From the NCBI GenBank assembly GCA_000708835.1, contig DF237442.1:2177-66176 (forward strand): a stretch of DNA of 64,000 bases. The letters run 5' to 3'. Shown here one piece after another: positions 33,814-58,800 of this stretch. The notes beneath the pieces were generated by a model, which did not search any database, was not told the DNA's origin, and was given only the letters and a program-made list of their open reading frames with translations. How positions within the stretch are numbered: the stretch's first letter is position 1; each line of letters begins with the position of its first letter. The stretch is from Klebsormidium nitens. Lineage: Eukaryota > Streptophyta > Klebsormidiophyceae > Klebsormidiales > Klebsormidiaceae. A program made the position numbers and the translations under genes.

Positions 33814-36800
33814 TCACCCCGTGATCCAGTACAAATCCCGCTTCTCCGCTACCGGTCGCTTTGCTTTCTTTGAAGGCGCCAGTACGGTGGCTTTTTCGAA
33901 GCGCGCGCTCAACTCGGCTTCCACCTGGCGAGTGACGACACCGATTGCAGGCGGCAGCTTCTCGAGTTGGCCATGAGGCTTGTCGACAGGAGACACACCG
34001 GCAAGCTGCACGCAAAACGAACACCGAAGTCATGACTTGAGAATCATCAGAACCGAGAGACTTTTCCTGGCGTCCACTGTTCTGGATTTGACTTCGATGT
34101 GTTGTGAGGATACGGAGGGAGATGCAAACGAGTGAAGGGCTCCAGCAAGAATTGCACGTTACTCTGCTGCTTTTCCTGCTCGCGTGCCAAAGTGCAAGTG
34201 TAAAATTCCCAACGACGGTTCCGATTATGAAACCTTCGTCGAATTCTGAGCAGTCTTCACTCCGTGGAAAAGAAAACACGTAAAGCGGCCAGAATACACA
34301 TTTAAGTCGGCAGCCTGATCAGGCGGGCGTCCTTCTAAGCAGACCTGCAACTCGACAAACCACGCAGAGTGCTACAAGTTTCGACACCCGTCCGATTGCA
34401 TCCTTCGCAGATTTTCCAGCTCGTGCGACTTGCCTGTGTCAGAAGCAGCCTCTGACGGAGGGCCGCTGCAAAGGTCTGAAAGCGCCGCTGGCCCGAGCCT
34501 CTTCTAGTAAGGAAGCCAGTTTGCGGAATGTAGCTCAATCGTTCCGTTCCGCTGCAAGCACCCACACGTTGTCAAACGACATTCGCCGCTTTTGCTTGAA
34601 AATGAGACCATTTGGCAGAGCTTGACGGCGGACGCTTGTGGTTCCAAATGAGGAACTAAGACCAGAGGCTCGATTCTTCCCTTGGGGAAGAACCATGAGC
34701 GGACTCGAATCCTTTGTGAATTTAAGAAAAGGCAAGGAATGAGGAGATCGATAGCGTACCTTTCCGCACCCGTGTTACTGGGCCCGTTGCCATTGCGCAT
34801 GTCGTCCAACACGTCATCCAAGTGATCAAGAGTGCCACTCTGCGAACAGGAAGAACGACTTAGCTGTCGCATCAAGTGTAAGAGGAATCTGCGTACCCAT
34901 GGGTACCCATGAACTGGCTTTGATCAGAATCGCGTGGATTTGAAGTAGAAACATGGCATACCACTCAATAGGAGAAGAGATGTACATGCTTTGTACAGGA
35001 ACCGGCATTGAGAGGCTAGAGCTTTGAGTAAGCTCGTTCGATGCCACCCAAGACGACTCTAAAAGTGAGTACGTGCACAAAGACATCTACAGGAAGCAGA
35101 TTCTGCGAGGCTTCCTCTCGCCAGGTTTTTCTACGGCTTGGGAACCTCATGATACTGGTAAGATCCTAGTAACAAGGATCCCTGACATGCAAATAATTCA
35201 GCATGTCGGAGTTTGAACAAGAAAGCGAAGGAGCTTGGAGATTGCTTGAAGTGAACGAACCTGAGAGAGAGCCAGCAACTGGCTCACTGCAGCGTCCAGC
35301 TCGGGAGATTCAGCTAACCTGAGGGGGAGAAAACTGTCATTATGTTAGGTTTTTAAGCTCGGACATGGGCTTGACACACGCTTCCTTCCCAATCTCCGCA
35401 GACAGCTCTAACAAAACTCCTGAGGGTTTGGTTACAAGCAGCGCTGTTGGTTTGCTTCAACTTTTGCGGAGATCGAGGTTGAGTGGTCGGGTGGGGAAGG
35501 GACGGTTGCGGGCCCAGGAACAAGAAATCGAAGTTGTGAAGACTTTGGAAAACAAGGGCAGTACCTAGAAGCACGCTGCCCCAAGGCACCTACATCCCGT
35601 GTATGGGTAATCCCTCTCTTTGGGATGGGCCACGGCCCTAGACTCGAAACATCGTGGATTGCTTTAGATACAAGGGGACGCTTGAATTGGTAATAAGCAA
35701 CTCACTGCTCTGCGCGCACACTACTCGACTCTGGCTGCAGTAGCAGACACAGCAGACTGGGCTCCAAGCCTACCACCAGCAACGCTCGCTTCCCCATCGC
35801 GTTCCCTTTTCCTAACGTGTCAGCACCTTCCCCAAAGCTTCTGGTCGAAAGAGCGTCTTCGTCAGGTCCCACATACACGTCGTGGAATGAAATATGCTGC
35901 CCTTGACCTGCGGAGAAGTATTGCCACGTTGTGGAATCAAAGGGCCAACGTCGAACCTGAAACTGGTGGCCCTTTGCAAGCTGATTGTTGAGCTTTGAGT
36001 ACTCCCACTCGAAGTGGATCCAGTATGAATCAGAATATGCTGGGTTTGTTTGAAGACTAAGCTGAGCTGTTGGCCAGGCGGAGTAGAGTCCACAGGCTAG
36101 TCCCCACTGAATTTTGAGTTAGGAGGCAGATATGGGGGTAAACGTAACGCCCGCACAGTGGTCTCATGTCAAAACTTTTCATCTCATGCAGCGGAGATTC
36201 AGTATCTATATGCAGACACGAGACATGCCCGAACCACATTCCCCATTGTTCAAATGTAGTTCAGCACCGAGTCATGTTACTTGTTCTATCAAGTCCTTAG
36301 GTCCTCACCTTTACTCCGACACAGCAAGCCTTCCCGTTGGCAAAGCTCCGAACAGCTCGCCGTGTCCTCAGGGGCCATGTCAGTGTAAACAACCAGCCCT
36401 CGGTGGATCAAGCACGCCTCCCGATAGTCCAACCAGCCAACTTTCCTCAGGCACCGCTCATGTAGGGTGCCCCCCGCTGTCTCTGCCTTGCTCACCGCCT
36501 CAACTAGTTTGGCATGAATCTCTGAGCTGACCTCAAAGAAAGGAACAGCGCCGGGCAACGAGAGCATGAGCTGCGGGGATTCATGTTCCCCTCCAGGATT
36601 GTGCAAGCGATCGAACCAGCTTTGGAGAAGGGGTGTGAGCTTTGCAGTGACGTCTGTGGTGAAACATTTGCTGTCGTGCTCCATCCAGCGTGCTGTGGGA
36701 CCGAGGATGAAGCGAAGGCTGGACTGGAGACTCTGAGCTAGGCTTAGAGCTGCGGCATCGAGCAGAAAGCTAGGCAGAAGGACAACCATGACGATCCTTC

Positions 36801-37074
36801 CTAACTGCGCATACGCCGCTTTGATACCGCCCTCAGTCACCTGGGCAGGCTTCGCTTGGGACTGGTTGTACGTTTGTTTCGAGGAAAGAGAGGCAATCCG
36901 AACATTTGCCCCGGCGAGCGTCTTGGTCAGTGCTGCAAGAGCGAGAAACAAGCCTTTCAACCGTGCGGCGCGCTGCAGATCGCCTGCGGTGTCTGGGAAG
37001 CAATGCAGAAGGGGGTCCTCGTCTTCCTCCACCTGGGCTCTCAAAAGGAGGACGCCACCCAAGGCGGACGCCAT
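33814..37074 (-). CDS. Longin-domain protein, probable Inturned (INTU)-like
   Basis: Exons on the minus strand: 37074-36309, 35907-35706, 35318-35261, 34839-34760, one starting at 34465, and a last exon 34005-33814 ending in YWITG and a stop. The first five join in phase; the junction into the last is not resolved. The N-terminus resembles the first longin domain of the CCZ1/HPS4/Inturned family: RAARLKGLFLALAALTKTLAGANVRIASLSS, then GRIVMVVLLPSFLLDAAALSLAQSLQSSLRFILGP. A later part (ACLIHRGLVVYTDMAPEDTASCSELCQREGLL, and RALLVVGLEPSLLCLLLQ) fits the second longin-like domain. The match is best to Inturned, a CPLANE component needed for ciliogenesis, but HPS4 or CCZ1 are possible. The gene is divergent from KAP, another ciliary gene, which supports the call. 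It has a basic, coil-like C-terminus. Confidence 0.6.
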
Positions 37075-37580
37075 GGCAGGCTCGCTTCTCCTGCGCGGGG
37101 GGACTGACGTCTAGCTTCACCCCTTGATTTTAGGGTTTGGGCTGACCAAAATTAGGGTTTGCGGCAAGGATGATTAGGGTGCTGCGACAAGCATCATGAA
37201 TCGACTAAGCCTGCCTTATTCTTGCAAACGCAAGCAGAGCGGAGCTGTGCATCTTAGATGCTGACATGCTGAAGGGCAAGCGACTCTGAGCTGGTTGAGC
37301 TGCTTCTTGAGCTGAATGACCTCTGAAAGCCCTTAGTACTCATTAAAGAAAATTGCTTGTGATCACTCAGCTAGCGGGCCCCTCCCCTCAGTGCTTATGA
37401 CGTTTTCAAAACCTTTGCATCAAAGATCAGAATCAATGCAGTGAGCGGGCACCAGCGCAGCCTGCAATTTTAGAGTCAGGATAGCTTTGCTGCGAAAAAT
37501 GTTGAGGACCTTATAATCTATCAGCAGTGAGAAAGACTTCCAGGCAGGCATCAGGTAGAGTGGCATGAGGTGACCGCATC
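37075..37580. promoter_or_regulatory. Shared intergenic region of the Inturned-like and KAP genes, with telo-boxes
   Basis: The two start codons face away from each other, about 510 bases apart. Just upstream of the Inturned-like start lie TTAGGGTTT at 37130-37138 and 37152-37160 and a shorter TTAGGGT at 37174-37180. These are plant telo-box motifs, which occur in promoters and 5' leaders of plant growth genes. Regulation in common is inferred from the arrangement only. Confidence 0.55.
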
Positions 37581-49790
<12,210 letters not shown>

Positions 49791-50951
49791 CCACGTTAAG
49801 TACGTCGAAAACCCCTGCTTTAGAAACGAATTGGGTAATTTCTGGACTTGGACCATAGGCGCGCTTCCAGAGTGCTGTGTTGTTCGATTCATGCATCAGT
49901 ACTTCAAAGATTTGCGTGCTATCACAGGGCTGCTTATCTGTCCTGTCATATTGATGTGTCGTCCTGTCAGGGCGCGCATTCTCCGTTCTATGAACTTCAA
50001 TCTACATATCGTCCCGTTTGATCGATCCTTAACTTCAACTCCCAGCGCTGATGATCGAATGGCAGAAACGGATCAATGATGCACAGGCACATCGCAGAAT
50101 ATTTGCCGGCCATAATTGCGCTCTGTAGAGGATCGTATCCTTGAAGTTTGTATGCGCACTGATGCTTTTCCAATAGCGGCGCCCTAGCTTGTACTGAGAA
50201 GATCAAATTTGCAAACGTGCAGCATAAGTGTGGCGACTTTCAAGTGCTGCCACAACAATTAATCAACTTTAACAGGTCGCGATGCACTGGCTGGCCTAGA
50301 GCTAGCCTGGGCATGCATGCAATTTCTCAGGCCCGTCGCGGCGGCCCGGCTGCCACCCAATCCAATTGCAACTTAGGTACAGTTAACATGCCGATTATGC
50401 ACATGCTGGAGCAGCTAGTAGTCAGTGATGGCGGCACATGCGCTAGCTTCATTGGACAACTGTCGGTTCAAGTGGCGGAGCTGATATGTACCGCTTCAAA
50501 CTCTAATTATGCAGCGATTTCCATATATGACATGCATCCAGGCGCTGGCATGTGTTGCGTAGTACAATGTATTCTATGCACTGAATGAGTCATGCATGTC
50601 TGAGCCCGAAGCACGTTCACTATAATCATGGCAACTACGGGCCGCTGGCACTATTCCGCACTCTTAGGATTGAAGTCGACCGGCCAAGGTGCACATTCTG
50701 ATACCGTCCCCATGATGATTCTCGAATGAAGAGAGATGAACGAATATGCCGTCACGCAGAGCCTGATCCAATATCTTTCAGGCTGCACTCTTATTTTGAA
50801 AGCGCTGTATCGGGTCGTCAAAGCAAATATGAACCTAGCTAGATACAGACTCAACGACAACTATTTACCCTGGGCTTCTACAGGACAACAACTATGGTAC
50901 TAAGCAAAATTTTACATGATGACCCCATTTATTAGCATCAGAGGAATGAAC
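49791..50951. other. Intergenic stretch between KAP and the glycosyltransferase
   Basis: This gap holds the 3' ends of two convergent genes. I see no supported gene in it. Confidence 0.5.
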
Positions 50952-52166
50952 TCAACTCTGAAACCACCAATTATCATGGTCTAGGCAGTTGAACTCTTCA
51001 GGAACTATTCTATCTTCGTTGTGGTCTTCTGTTCGATTATAAGAATGGAAGCCCCCAGTGATTCTTTCCTTTCGAGCTTTCAAATAACTTATCTCCTCTA
51101 TCGTATAGTTCTGCTTCCGCCGGGATACCCCGTCTTCTGTCATAGAAATGAAGTCAAGTGGCATCCACCCAGCAACCCAACCGTACTGATGCCACGCGCG
51201 CGTCATAAAATCGTGATCATCATCCCCGAGATAGAAGTTAACCTCGTCAAAATATCCAAGCGCCCTCGTCTTGTCAGCAACTAAAAGCAATGGCCCGCGG
51301 TTGACGGTATCCCTGACATGGAAAGTGCACATGGTCTCTTTACTTGCGTTCAAAGGGCGATCAAGCTCAGTACCTTCGCAGCGGCCCACCTTCTCCGGCA
51401 GCGTGCTTTCCTGAATGCTGTACGCCATGTGGGCGCACCGTCCGCTGACGGCGACCACATCAGAATACAAGTGTGCCGGAACAGCAAGAATAGAATTCCA
51501 ACCGCGGGTGATCATCTGCATATCGTCTTGTACCAGCACAAGGAGCGTTGCACTTGGGTGGCTCGCCCTCATGCCAATATTGTTGGCACTTGTCTCCCAT
51601 ACCGGAGTTGGCTGTTCGATCAGCAATACATGTGTCAAGGAGTCAGGGTGCCTGGCATTCTGCAGAAGAGCCAAGGCCAGATCTTGAGAGTTATCCGTGC
51701 AGAAGTCAAAGACAATGATGAGTTCCCATAACCCCGTCGTGTAATCCAGGAGTGCTTGCAGGTTCTTCTGCAGGAGTCTGCTCTGATTATGTACTGTTAG
51801 AATGACGCTGAACAAAGGCTCCTGAACGGACAGCCAATAATCCAAAAGGATGCACGGAGGCTGTTGCAGCCCCTCGATATACCCGGGTTGGTTCACCAGA
51901 TCTTGTAGAGGGGCCAGAAACCCGCACCCTTCCTCCGGTTGCTTCTCACACTGGCACTGGGGATACTTCCCAGGAGATCTGTGGCTTGCCGGGCCTTGGA
52001 TAACGCCAATGGGGCTCAAAATAGTCAACTCAGCATTGTGTGGAGAATGCAGGGAATCAACTAGGGATCGCGCCGGGTGGTACAGCAAAAGTGTGCCGAA
52101 CAGCAACACAGCTAGCCTGAGACACTGGATGGTAGTGGGGCCAGTAACCCCGACACTACTACCCAT
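50952..52166 (-). CDS. Family 2-like (GT-A fold) glycosyltransferase, membrane-anchored, intronless
   Basis: This is a single 404-codon frame without introns. A hydrophobic segment at about residues 15-30 (CLRLAVLLFGTLLLY) is a likely signal anchor, so the protein is probably a type II Golgi or ER membrane enzyme. The catalytic part starts near residue 118 (FSVILTVHNQSRLLQKNLQALL), with a VFDFCTDNS segment, an aspartate motif VLVQDDMQM typical of GT-A metal binding, and FYLGDDDHDFMTRAW, which could hold the catalytic base. Several N-x-S/T sites occur. Donor and acceptor sugars cannot be told from the sequence. Convergent with KAP. The lack of introns is unusual beside its neighbours and could reflect retroposition or acquisition. 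Confidence 0.8.
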   Translation of the reverse strand: MGSSVGVTGPTTIQCLRLAVLLFGTLLLYHPARSLVDSLHSPHNAELTILSPIGVIQGPASHRSPGKYPQCQCEKQPEEGCGFLAPLQDLVNQPGYIEGLQQPPCILLDYWLSVQEPLFSVILTVHNQSRLLQKNLQALLDYTTGLWELIIVFDFCTDNSQDLALALLQNARHPDSLTHVLLIEQPTPVWETSANNIGMRASHPSATLLVLVQDDMQMITRGWNSILAVPAHLYSDVVAVSGRCAHMAYSIQESTLPEKVGRCEGTELDRPLNASKETMCTFHVRDTVNRGPLLLVADKTRALGYFDEVNFYLGDDDHDFMTRAWHQYGWVAGWMPLDFISMTEDGVSRRKQNYTIEEISYLKARKERITGGFHSYNRTEDHNEDRIVPEEFNCLDHDNWWFQS

Positions 52167-55100
52167 TGTAACCGGCCACCTTGGCTACAACCCCACAGTC
52201 CCTCAGCCAACACTCAGAATACATGGGACATGTGTGTTGGAGACAATAATAGCGTGTGATGGGGCTGAACCACACGCCACGTGCACCTCGGACCGGCAAG
52301 TCCTCCCTGCCCACTGCTGCTTTCACTGTTCAGCCACCATCTATACGGCAGCTTGGCCCCTTCATGGCCCCCACGTGCAGGGCGCCTTCGCAACTGGGAA
52401 GACCTCAGACACAACTTTGACAAGCTCCGAGTCCTAGCTAGCTGCATCATGCATGGCATTGAACTTGCATTGAATCTTGACAAAGGCTAAACCCTCCCGG
52501 CACGTGTAGGCTCGCGTAGGGTCGAGTCGCGGCCGCCGGCCGGCATTGTCATGCGCGTGCGGCGCGAGAAATCCCGGCCGGGCGCTCAGGCGGCAATTTC
52601 TGCTGTCTCTAGCTACCTACTCATATCCTTTAGATACCTAGCTGGAAACTCAATTTTTTTTGCAAGGCCAAAAGAAAACGCTGGCCTAGCTTTGGAAGTT
52701 GCAACTGTGGGCCCAAGTGGTGATTTCTACAGCAGTTGCAAAGGGTCTGATGGCGGGGAAGGAGTCGGCAGTGTCCCGGTTTTTCTCTACCCATGTGAAG
52801 GACGAGAGCGGCCGGGCCGCAACCCTGGTGAGCCACAAAATGCGTCATGGGGCCACAGGGGGCTTCTCTTATTGGAGTTTGCAGCAGTGCTGCTCGATCC
52901 ATTGTTCCTCCTCAAGTGCTTCAATATTGGTTCCGACCTGGCCACTGCTCTACTTTGCGGGTTTGACATTCAAGATACAATACAGCGCCTTGACAGTGCG
53001 TTCGCTGAGTGGCACTTAGAGAGCAGAGCATGCATGTATGTTGTTAGCAAAACATTGCTTCGAACCACCCCGGTTGGATCTGTGTTGGTCTGAAATGGTG
53101 CCTTCTAATGGGTGGTTCAATGGGAATCTGTCGTGAGGTTCATTGGGTAGTGGTCAGCACCACCATCATCATAGTTGCTGGAGAAACCAGTTCGATTCCC
53201 GTCAATCAACTCGAGGCCTGATGAATTAACGGCCTACCCAAGAAATCTGGGGCCTACCCGAGATCTTACCAGAATCTGGGCTGTTTGGTCTTATTGCTGT
53301 CATCTTAATTTTGTATATCACTTGAGAGATCCTGCAACCATTCATCCTGAAGTGGCCCCCGAGTCTACATCTAAAAACCAGACCCCACGCAAAGTTTACA
53401 CTTTGCATGTTTGAAGCTTTCGACGAGGTTAGTGCCACAGGTCTCTTACAAGCAGGCAAGCTGCAAAGCCCCCTGAAGGTGGACTGGTGCTTTCATTTTC
53501 ACCATTCTTTTCTATCACGAACTTAAATTCTACACGATAGTTCAGCCTTGGACAGTTTCTAACATCTGGTCTTGTTGGCAGCGGCTTCTACGAGCCGCAG
53601 GTCTTTTTGCTGGGGCTATCTGGGTGATGCGGAACTATGGGGAGTCGATGGAGATCTAAGTGACCTCAGGTTATGACATTGGAAGCCATCAACAATCATG
53701 TTACCGGTGTCCATGAGGAATCACTTGACAATATTGTCCCTGATCTGACTCCGGCGCTTCTTTGCTTTCTGTGCTTGGGTTGTAGGTAGCAATGATAACA
53801 GACATTCGAGAGTGCAAGTCAATTGCCCAACCTTATGAGCATACAGGTCGGGACAGGTCATAAGCACCTAGTAGGTATGCTTCACAATCAATGTTGATGC
53901 GGCGGCATGGTAATGTAAGCACAGTTGTTGTTCTTGCATCAGCATGTTGTGCCTCCGTGTGTTCACGCATATGGTATGATGCCTCCAAAAGGCTACGTGT
54001 GCTTGGGAGGCACTAGGCTTATAGAAGGTAGACCGTAACTGGACTAAACTTGAAAGGTAAAATCCAGTGAAAGCTAATCATGATATGGTCATATCTTGTC
54101 TAGCTAAGCCCGGCCCCAAGCTATGTTACTTTCAGAATCATCCTAAGTTGGCTAGTCTCACATGATCGGATCGTTCTGGCGAGGCCCCGCGGCATGCACG
54201 AGAGGTCAAGTCTGGCAGCTGCCGTGCCGCGCGGCCAGTTTAAGCTGCAAGTGGCCATGTGCTGTGTCAACGTGCAAGCTAGTGTTACCGTACATGTCAA
54301 ATGAGTCTGCAACCGTGAACGTGCTCAACATGAGTCAATCACGGTCACAAAGTAAACTGCGCATATATCACTGAGTCAGCCGTCGGCCAGAACAAACAAT
54401 GCATGGTCTACTAGTCTGCAGGCAGCGTTTGTGGGTATAAGATGGAAGCTCACAGCAAGCTCGGCCCACGCAGCTGCAGCATTTGCCAAGAGGACGTCAT
54501 TCGAACCTTGATAAGTGATCGGACATATGCGCCGATACCCTTTTCTGTCACTGTTTTGCACTGTCATCAAACACATGCTGTCAAAGACGGCATTTTGACA
54601 GACGTTTAAAACTCAACTGGACTTTGAGCGGTGAAGAGGTCGGCGGCACTAGCTTTGTGAAGGATTTGCCTTTGATAATAACTGGCAGCCCTGTCTAGTG
54701 TCGCTTGAGTTCCTTCGGTAAGCAAGTTCCCCTATATGCCTTACCACAAGTCCCACACCAGATATCTGCTCTATGCCCTTGAACCCGCAAATTCTTTCAC
54801 GTTTCGGACCCCTTAAGACTCCTCGACTGAAGAGTATCAGCTTCTATCGGGTCCTTAAAAGCATGCTCAGCGATAGCCACACTCTTGCTTCACTTCAAAA
54901 CAAATAGACCTGAAATCCCCCTCTCATCTCGCACTTGCTCTCTACTCTTCATGACAACATCCTTCCCAGCCTTCGCGCATGAACTTGCACGACTTTCTTC
55001 TCCGAGACTGTGTGAATTACTCCTCCAGAGGCGCTTCTCGACTTTCCACTGCAGTCTTGTCAACTTCGACTTCAAACCCTTCCTTTTCATGCCACTTTCA

Positions 55101-55885
55101 GATACTGCCATCGCTCAAACCCCTCATCATCCAAAACCATCTTCTAAAGCACCGCATCCACTGCAGCACGTCCCATTTCCATCCAAACAGGTACATTCTG
55201 CACCTCTGGATCTCCGGCCCCCCCTGGTGCACCCGGGCAGTGTTGACCGCCCAAGTGGTGATGGTCGTCACCTAAGACCAGTCCGTCCGCTTCCGATTTT
55301 GAGTTGCACTCCACTGTCAGGTCCGTACCCTCACGGACCTTCTCCTGACACCATAAGAGCACAAACCCCCTCCCGACACTCAATCGGCACAGTTGCTAAC
55401 ATTGTTCACAAATCCCTCCCGTTCATTCGAGCTGCTGCTTCTAAGCCGCCTCCCTCTGCTCCTCTCCAGGGCGGCCGAGCGCATGCCTCACTCCGAGTCA
55501 CCCCCAAGGCCCCTCACTCGCCTACAGTAGCTAGCTTTCTGCCCGCTGCGCGGCGGGCGGGGACAGCATTCAGCCCATCCGTGCGCACGCGCTGACTCGC
55601 TGCGAGCTCAGGCCTCCCGTCCGCAGCAGCGCCCTGCTGCCTCGCCTCTCTTGCCGGCAACCACTCCAGCTTTTCGCTGCTAGGTTGTCCGGCGTCTTGC
55701 ACGAAGCGGACCCCGCACCGCCCCTCTTTCGGACAGACACCGCTACTATCTCTGTACACTACCTGCAGGCGTCCGATACCTGTTACCTGTGCACCTGTTC
55801 CTACTCTAACCACCAACAATCTGCCGCAAGCCCGTGAAAGACCACCACCTCGCCCTCCCCCGTCCGCAGTCCGCTGCCCGCGGAC
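52167..55885. other. Stretch without a supported gene
   Basis: A plus-strand open frame at 52551-53093 and another at 54885-55595 have no recognisable domain. The second is Pro/Ser/His-rich, consistent with a pyrimidine-rich strand rather than a gene, and 55000-55885 is probably in part the 3' untranslated region of the DEAD-box gene. A tRNA-like B-box (GTTCGATTCC) occurs near 53190 but no tRNA folds. Confidence 0.5.
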
Positions 55886-58800
55886 TTATCGACAGTAGAT
55901 TGCCCGGTCGATCTGAGGAGGAATGGGCTTGATCTCTGTGCCCAACTCCTGCTCAATGCGATACCTGCATACAGGAGCAAGCAATCCAGCCATCAAAACC
56001 GGATACACGACACGTTGCACCTGACACCTATGCTCAGCTCGAGCGGCATGCTCTGAACCATATAATTGCCCCTCCTTTCAATCGGTCAAACTTACACGTT
56101 CCCACCAGCTGTGCCAGACGCTGCCAACTTGAAAGGTCTCATCACCTCCCAACATGGAAAGTCAGCAACTCACTCCCTCAAGATCAAACTTCTACGCGTG
56201 TTCTGTAGACCTTGGCAGTGGCACGGCTTTGTCAGTTCAAAAAAGCCTGAGGCGTTGGGTGTCCATCCAGCAAGCCTAAAATACTTCGTGCTCTAGGAGG
56301 GCAGATTGGGTGAGACGACAGATGCGCTGCCACGCTCAAAGGAAAGTCAGAAAGTATCGTGGACAAACGGGCCGAAAAACTCACAAGTTGAAACGATCCT
56401 CATACGTAATCAGGTTCACTGCCAGGCCTAGGTGACCGAATCTTCCTGACCGGCCCACCTGCAAAACGGAAACAAGTGTCCAGCCATCAGCAACGCTTGA
56501 CATTCTCTACCACCACAGCAGAAGGTGACTGTTGAGGAAGGAACGGAATCAGGTGCAAGCCAAACTTTCCCATGATCGCATGGGGCCTTCTGCTACTGGC
56601 GCAAAGGCAATCCCTGAGAGGCCCTGCATGTTCACGGCAAACTTTGACATGCTTGATGCCCTCTACTTAGGGCAAGAGGAGGTCCGATATGAGTATCCAT
56701 CCTTACCCTGTGGAGATACGTCTCAGAGTTCTTGGGGAAGTCGAAGTTGATGACCACATTGACAGCTTGGATGTCGATACCCCTGGTGAAGAGGTCTGCA
56801 CGTGCAGGGTGACTGCTCATCAGAGGTGGCAAGGCAAAGCAAGAGGAGTGCCGGACAAGGGTTTACGGAACTTTGCCCATCGTCTGTCTCAGGGAAGATC
56901 CAGGTGCAAGCTCCTGGATGTGAAGAACAAAAAGCGCCACCTGCTGAAAGATGCACCTACATGTGCTTTCCTGAGAATACACATACAAGGACACGCAAGC
57001 ATACTCTATACGATCCAAGGGGTGAATTTACTGTCGCCGGCTGTAGCGAAGCCTCGTCCCCGACAAAGAATAAGGCCGAATTCTGTTGCAGGCAGCGTTA
57101 AGGTTTACCTGACGACACGAGGTTCCGGCAGGCTCCGTTCCGGAAATCATGGAAGACACGGTTGCGATGAGACTGCAGCATCTTGGCGTGGATGTAGAAG
57201 CACGAGTAACCCAGCTCGGTAATCTTCTTCGCAAGGAGCTCCACCCGGTTGACAGAGTTGCAGAAGATGATTGACTGGTTGATTTGCAACTGCACCGAGG
57301 CAACATGACACGCAGTCAGCCAGAAGGTCAAACATAGGAGCTCAGCTACTCACAAGATCTTAGCCTTCACGTATGCCCTGTGGACGCAGCCATGTAAGAA
57401 AAGTGCAGACTCCTACAAGGTGCATCCTTAGATTAATCAAGAAACATCATGGCATATGTTTGAAACTTCCGCTGTTAGAACGCAGCAAATGCAGCTTGAC
57501 AGGAGAACCACACGCAGTATAGCCAAGCTGAGCAGTCTCGCTTACCTTTGAGAAGAGCGTATTGAGGCAGTGCACCTTCTGCCTCTCCTCCACAAAAGCA
57601 TAGTACTGAGTGATACCCTTGAGCGTGAGCTCGTCCATCAGGTTGATGACGTACGGCTTCCTCAGGAACTTGTCTTTGAAGGACTTGACGGTCACGGGGA
57701 AGGTCGCAGAGTACAGCAGAATCTGGCGCTGCTCCGGCGTGTACCCAATGAGCTGCTCACACAGGGGCTGGAACTCCGGGGACAGCAACTTGTCCGCCTG
57801 CAGCAATATATACGGTTTGAGACTCTGCATGTGCAACCAATGTAAGCATCCCTATCCGAATGCCTAACTGCAGGAGCTTGATCAGCGCAGGTCTAGAGGG
57901 CGCAATTCGCAGGACTGATGTCACAGGACTGAAATCCAAGTCAGCGAGCATCTTAAGCAGGACGCAACTTCTCCAGCAATGCTGAAGACAGTTGTGGTTC
58001 ACGGAGCATCCAGTGATGATGCCTTACCTCGTCCATGACTAGCATCGTGCAGTTGTTCAGCTTGCACACCCCCTTATTTGTAAGGTCGAGGATACGACCA
58101 GGAGTCCCTACCAACACGTGGACTGGATTGTAGAGACGCATGATGTCGTCCTTCAGGCTAGTCCCTCCAGTTGTCACCATGATTTGGATGCCCATATGCT
58201 TCGAGAGCTCCTTGCAAACTTGAGAAGTCTGCAAAGCTAGCTCGCGAGTCGGCACCAGCAGCAGAACTGCAGAAGCAATAGAGTGTATGACAAAAGTTGA
58301 CGACCAATAGACAGCGTGTAACAATGGGGTGACCTGACTGGCTCTTTGCTTGAGAAAGTACAGCAGGATACCTGCTTCTGCCATTTTCTGTTCAAGTAAG
58401 CAATGCAACTCTTTTGCAGTGCTTAGGCTGAGCTCGTCGATATAGCAGCAATTGAAGCACACTTGGTAAAACTGGCTCCCAATAGACTGAACCCTGTGAA
58501 GCAGACCGCATGAATCAAAGGCACTTGCTCTTTGCGATCATAGTGCAGATGCTTGACCCCGTTAACTGCTTGAAGCCTGCATAACAGAGCATCATGAAAA
58601 ACAATTCACATCTATGTAAGCAAAAAGGACGACACAACACTTGCCTTGAATGGCATTCTTGCTCGTATCCACTTTCTCAAGAGCGGGGATGCAGAAGGCG
58701 GCTGTCTTTCCCGTGCCATTCTTGGCTCTAGCAAGAATATCGCGGCCTGTAAGCGCGATTGGAATGCTCTCTTCTTGGATGGGTGAAGGTCTCTCGAAGC

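Noticed and set aside
34870-35080. Possible extra exon of the Inturned-like gene
   Set aside because: No acceptor/donor pair keeps the phase, while skipping it joins the neighbouring exons in frame.
52551-53093. Plus-strand open frame of 180 codons
   Set aside because: No family, no splice partners, and a composition typical of chance frames in GC-rich sequence.
53140-53215. tRNA- or SINE-like A-box and B-box (GTTCGATTCC)
   Set aside because: The T-arm and acceptor stem do not pair, so there is no tRNA, and no repeat copies were seen to support a SINE.
54885-55595. Plus-strand open frame of 236 codons, Pro/Ser/His-rich
   Set aside because: It lies on a pyrimidine-rich strand opposite the likely 3' untranslated region of the DEAD-box gene and has no domain.
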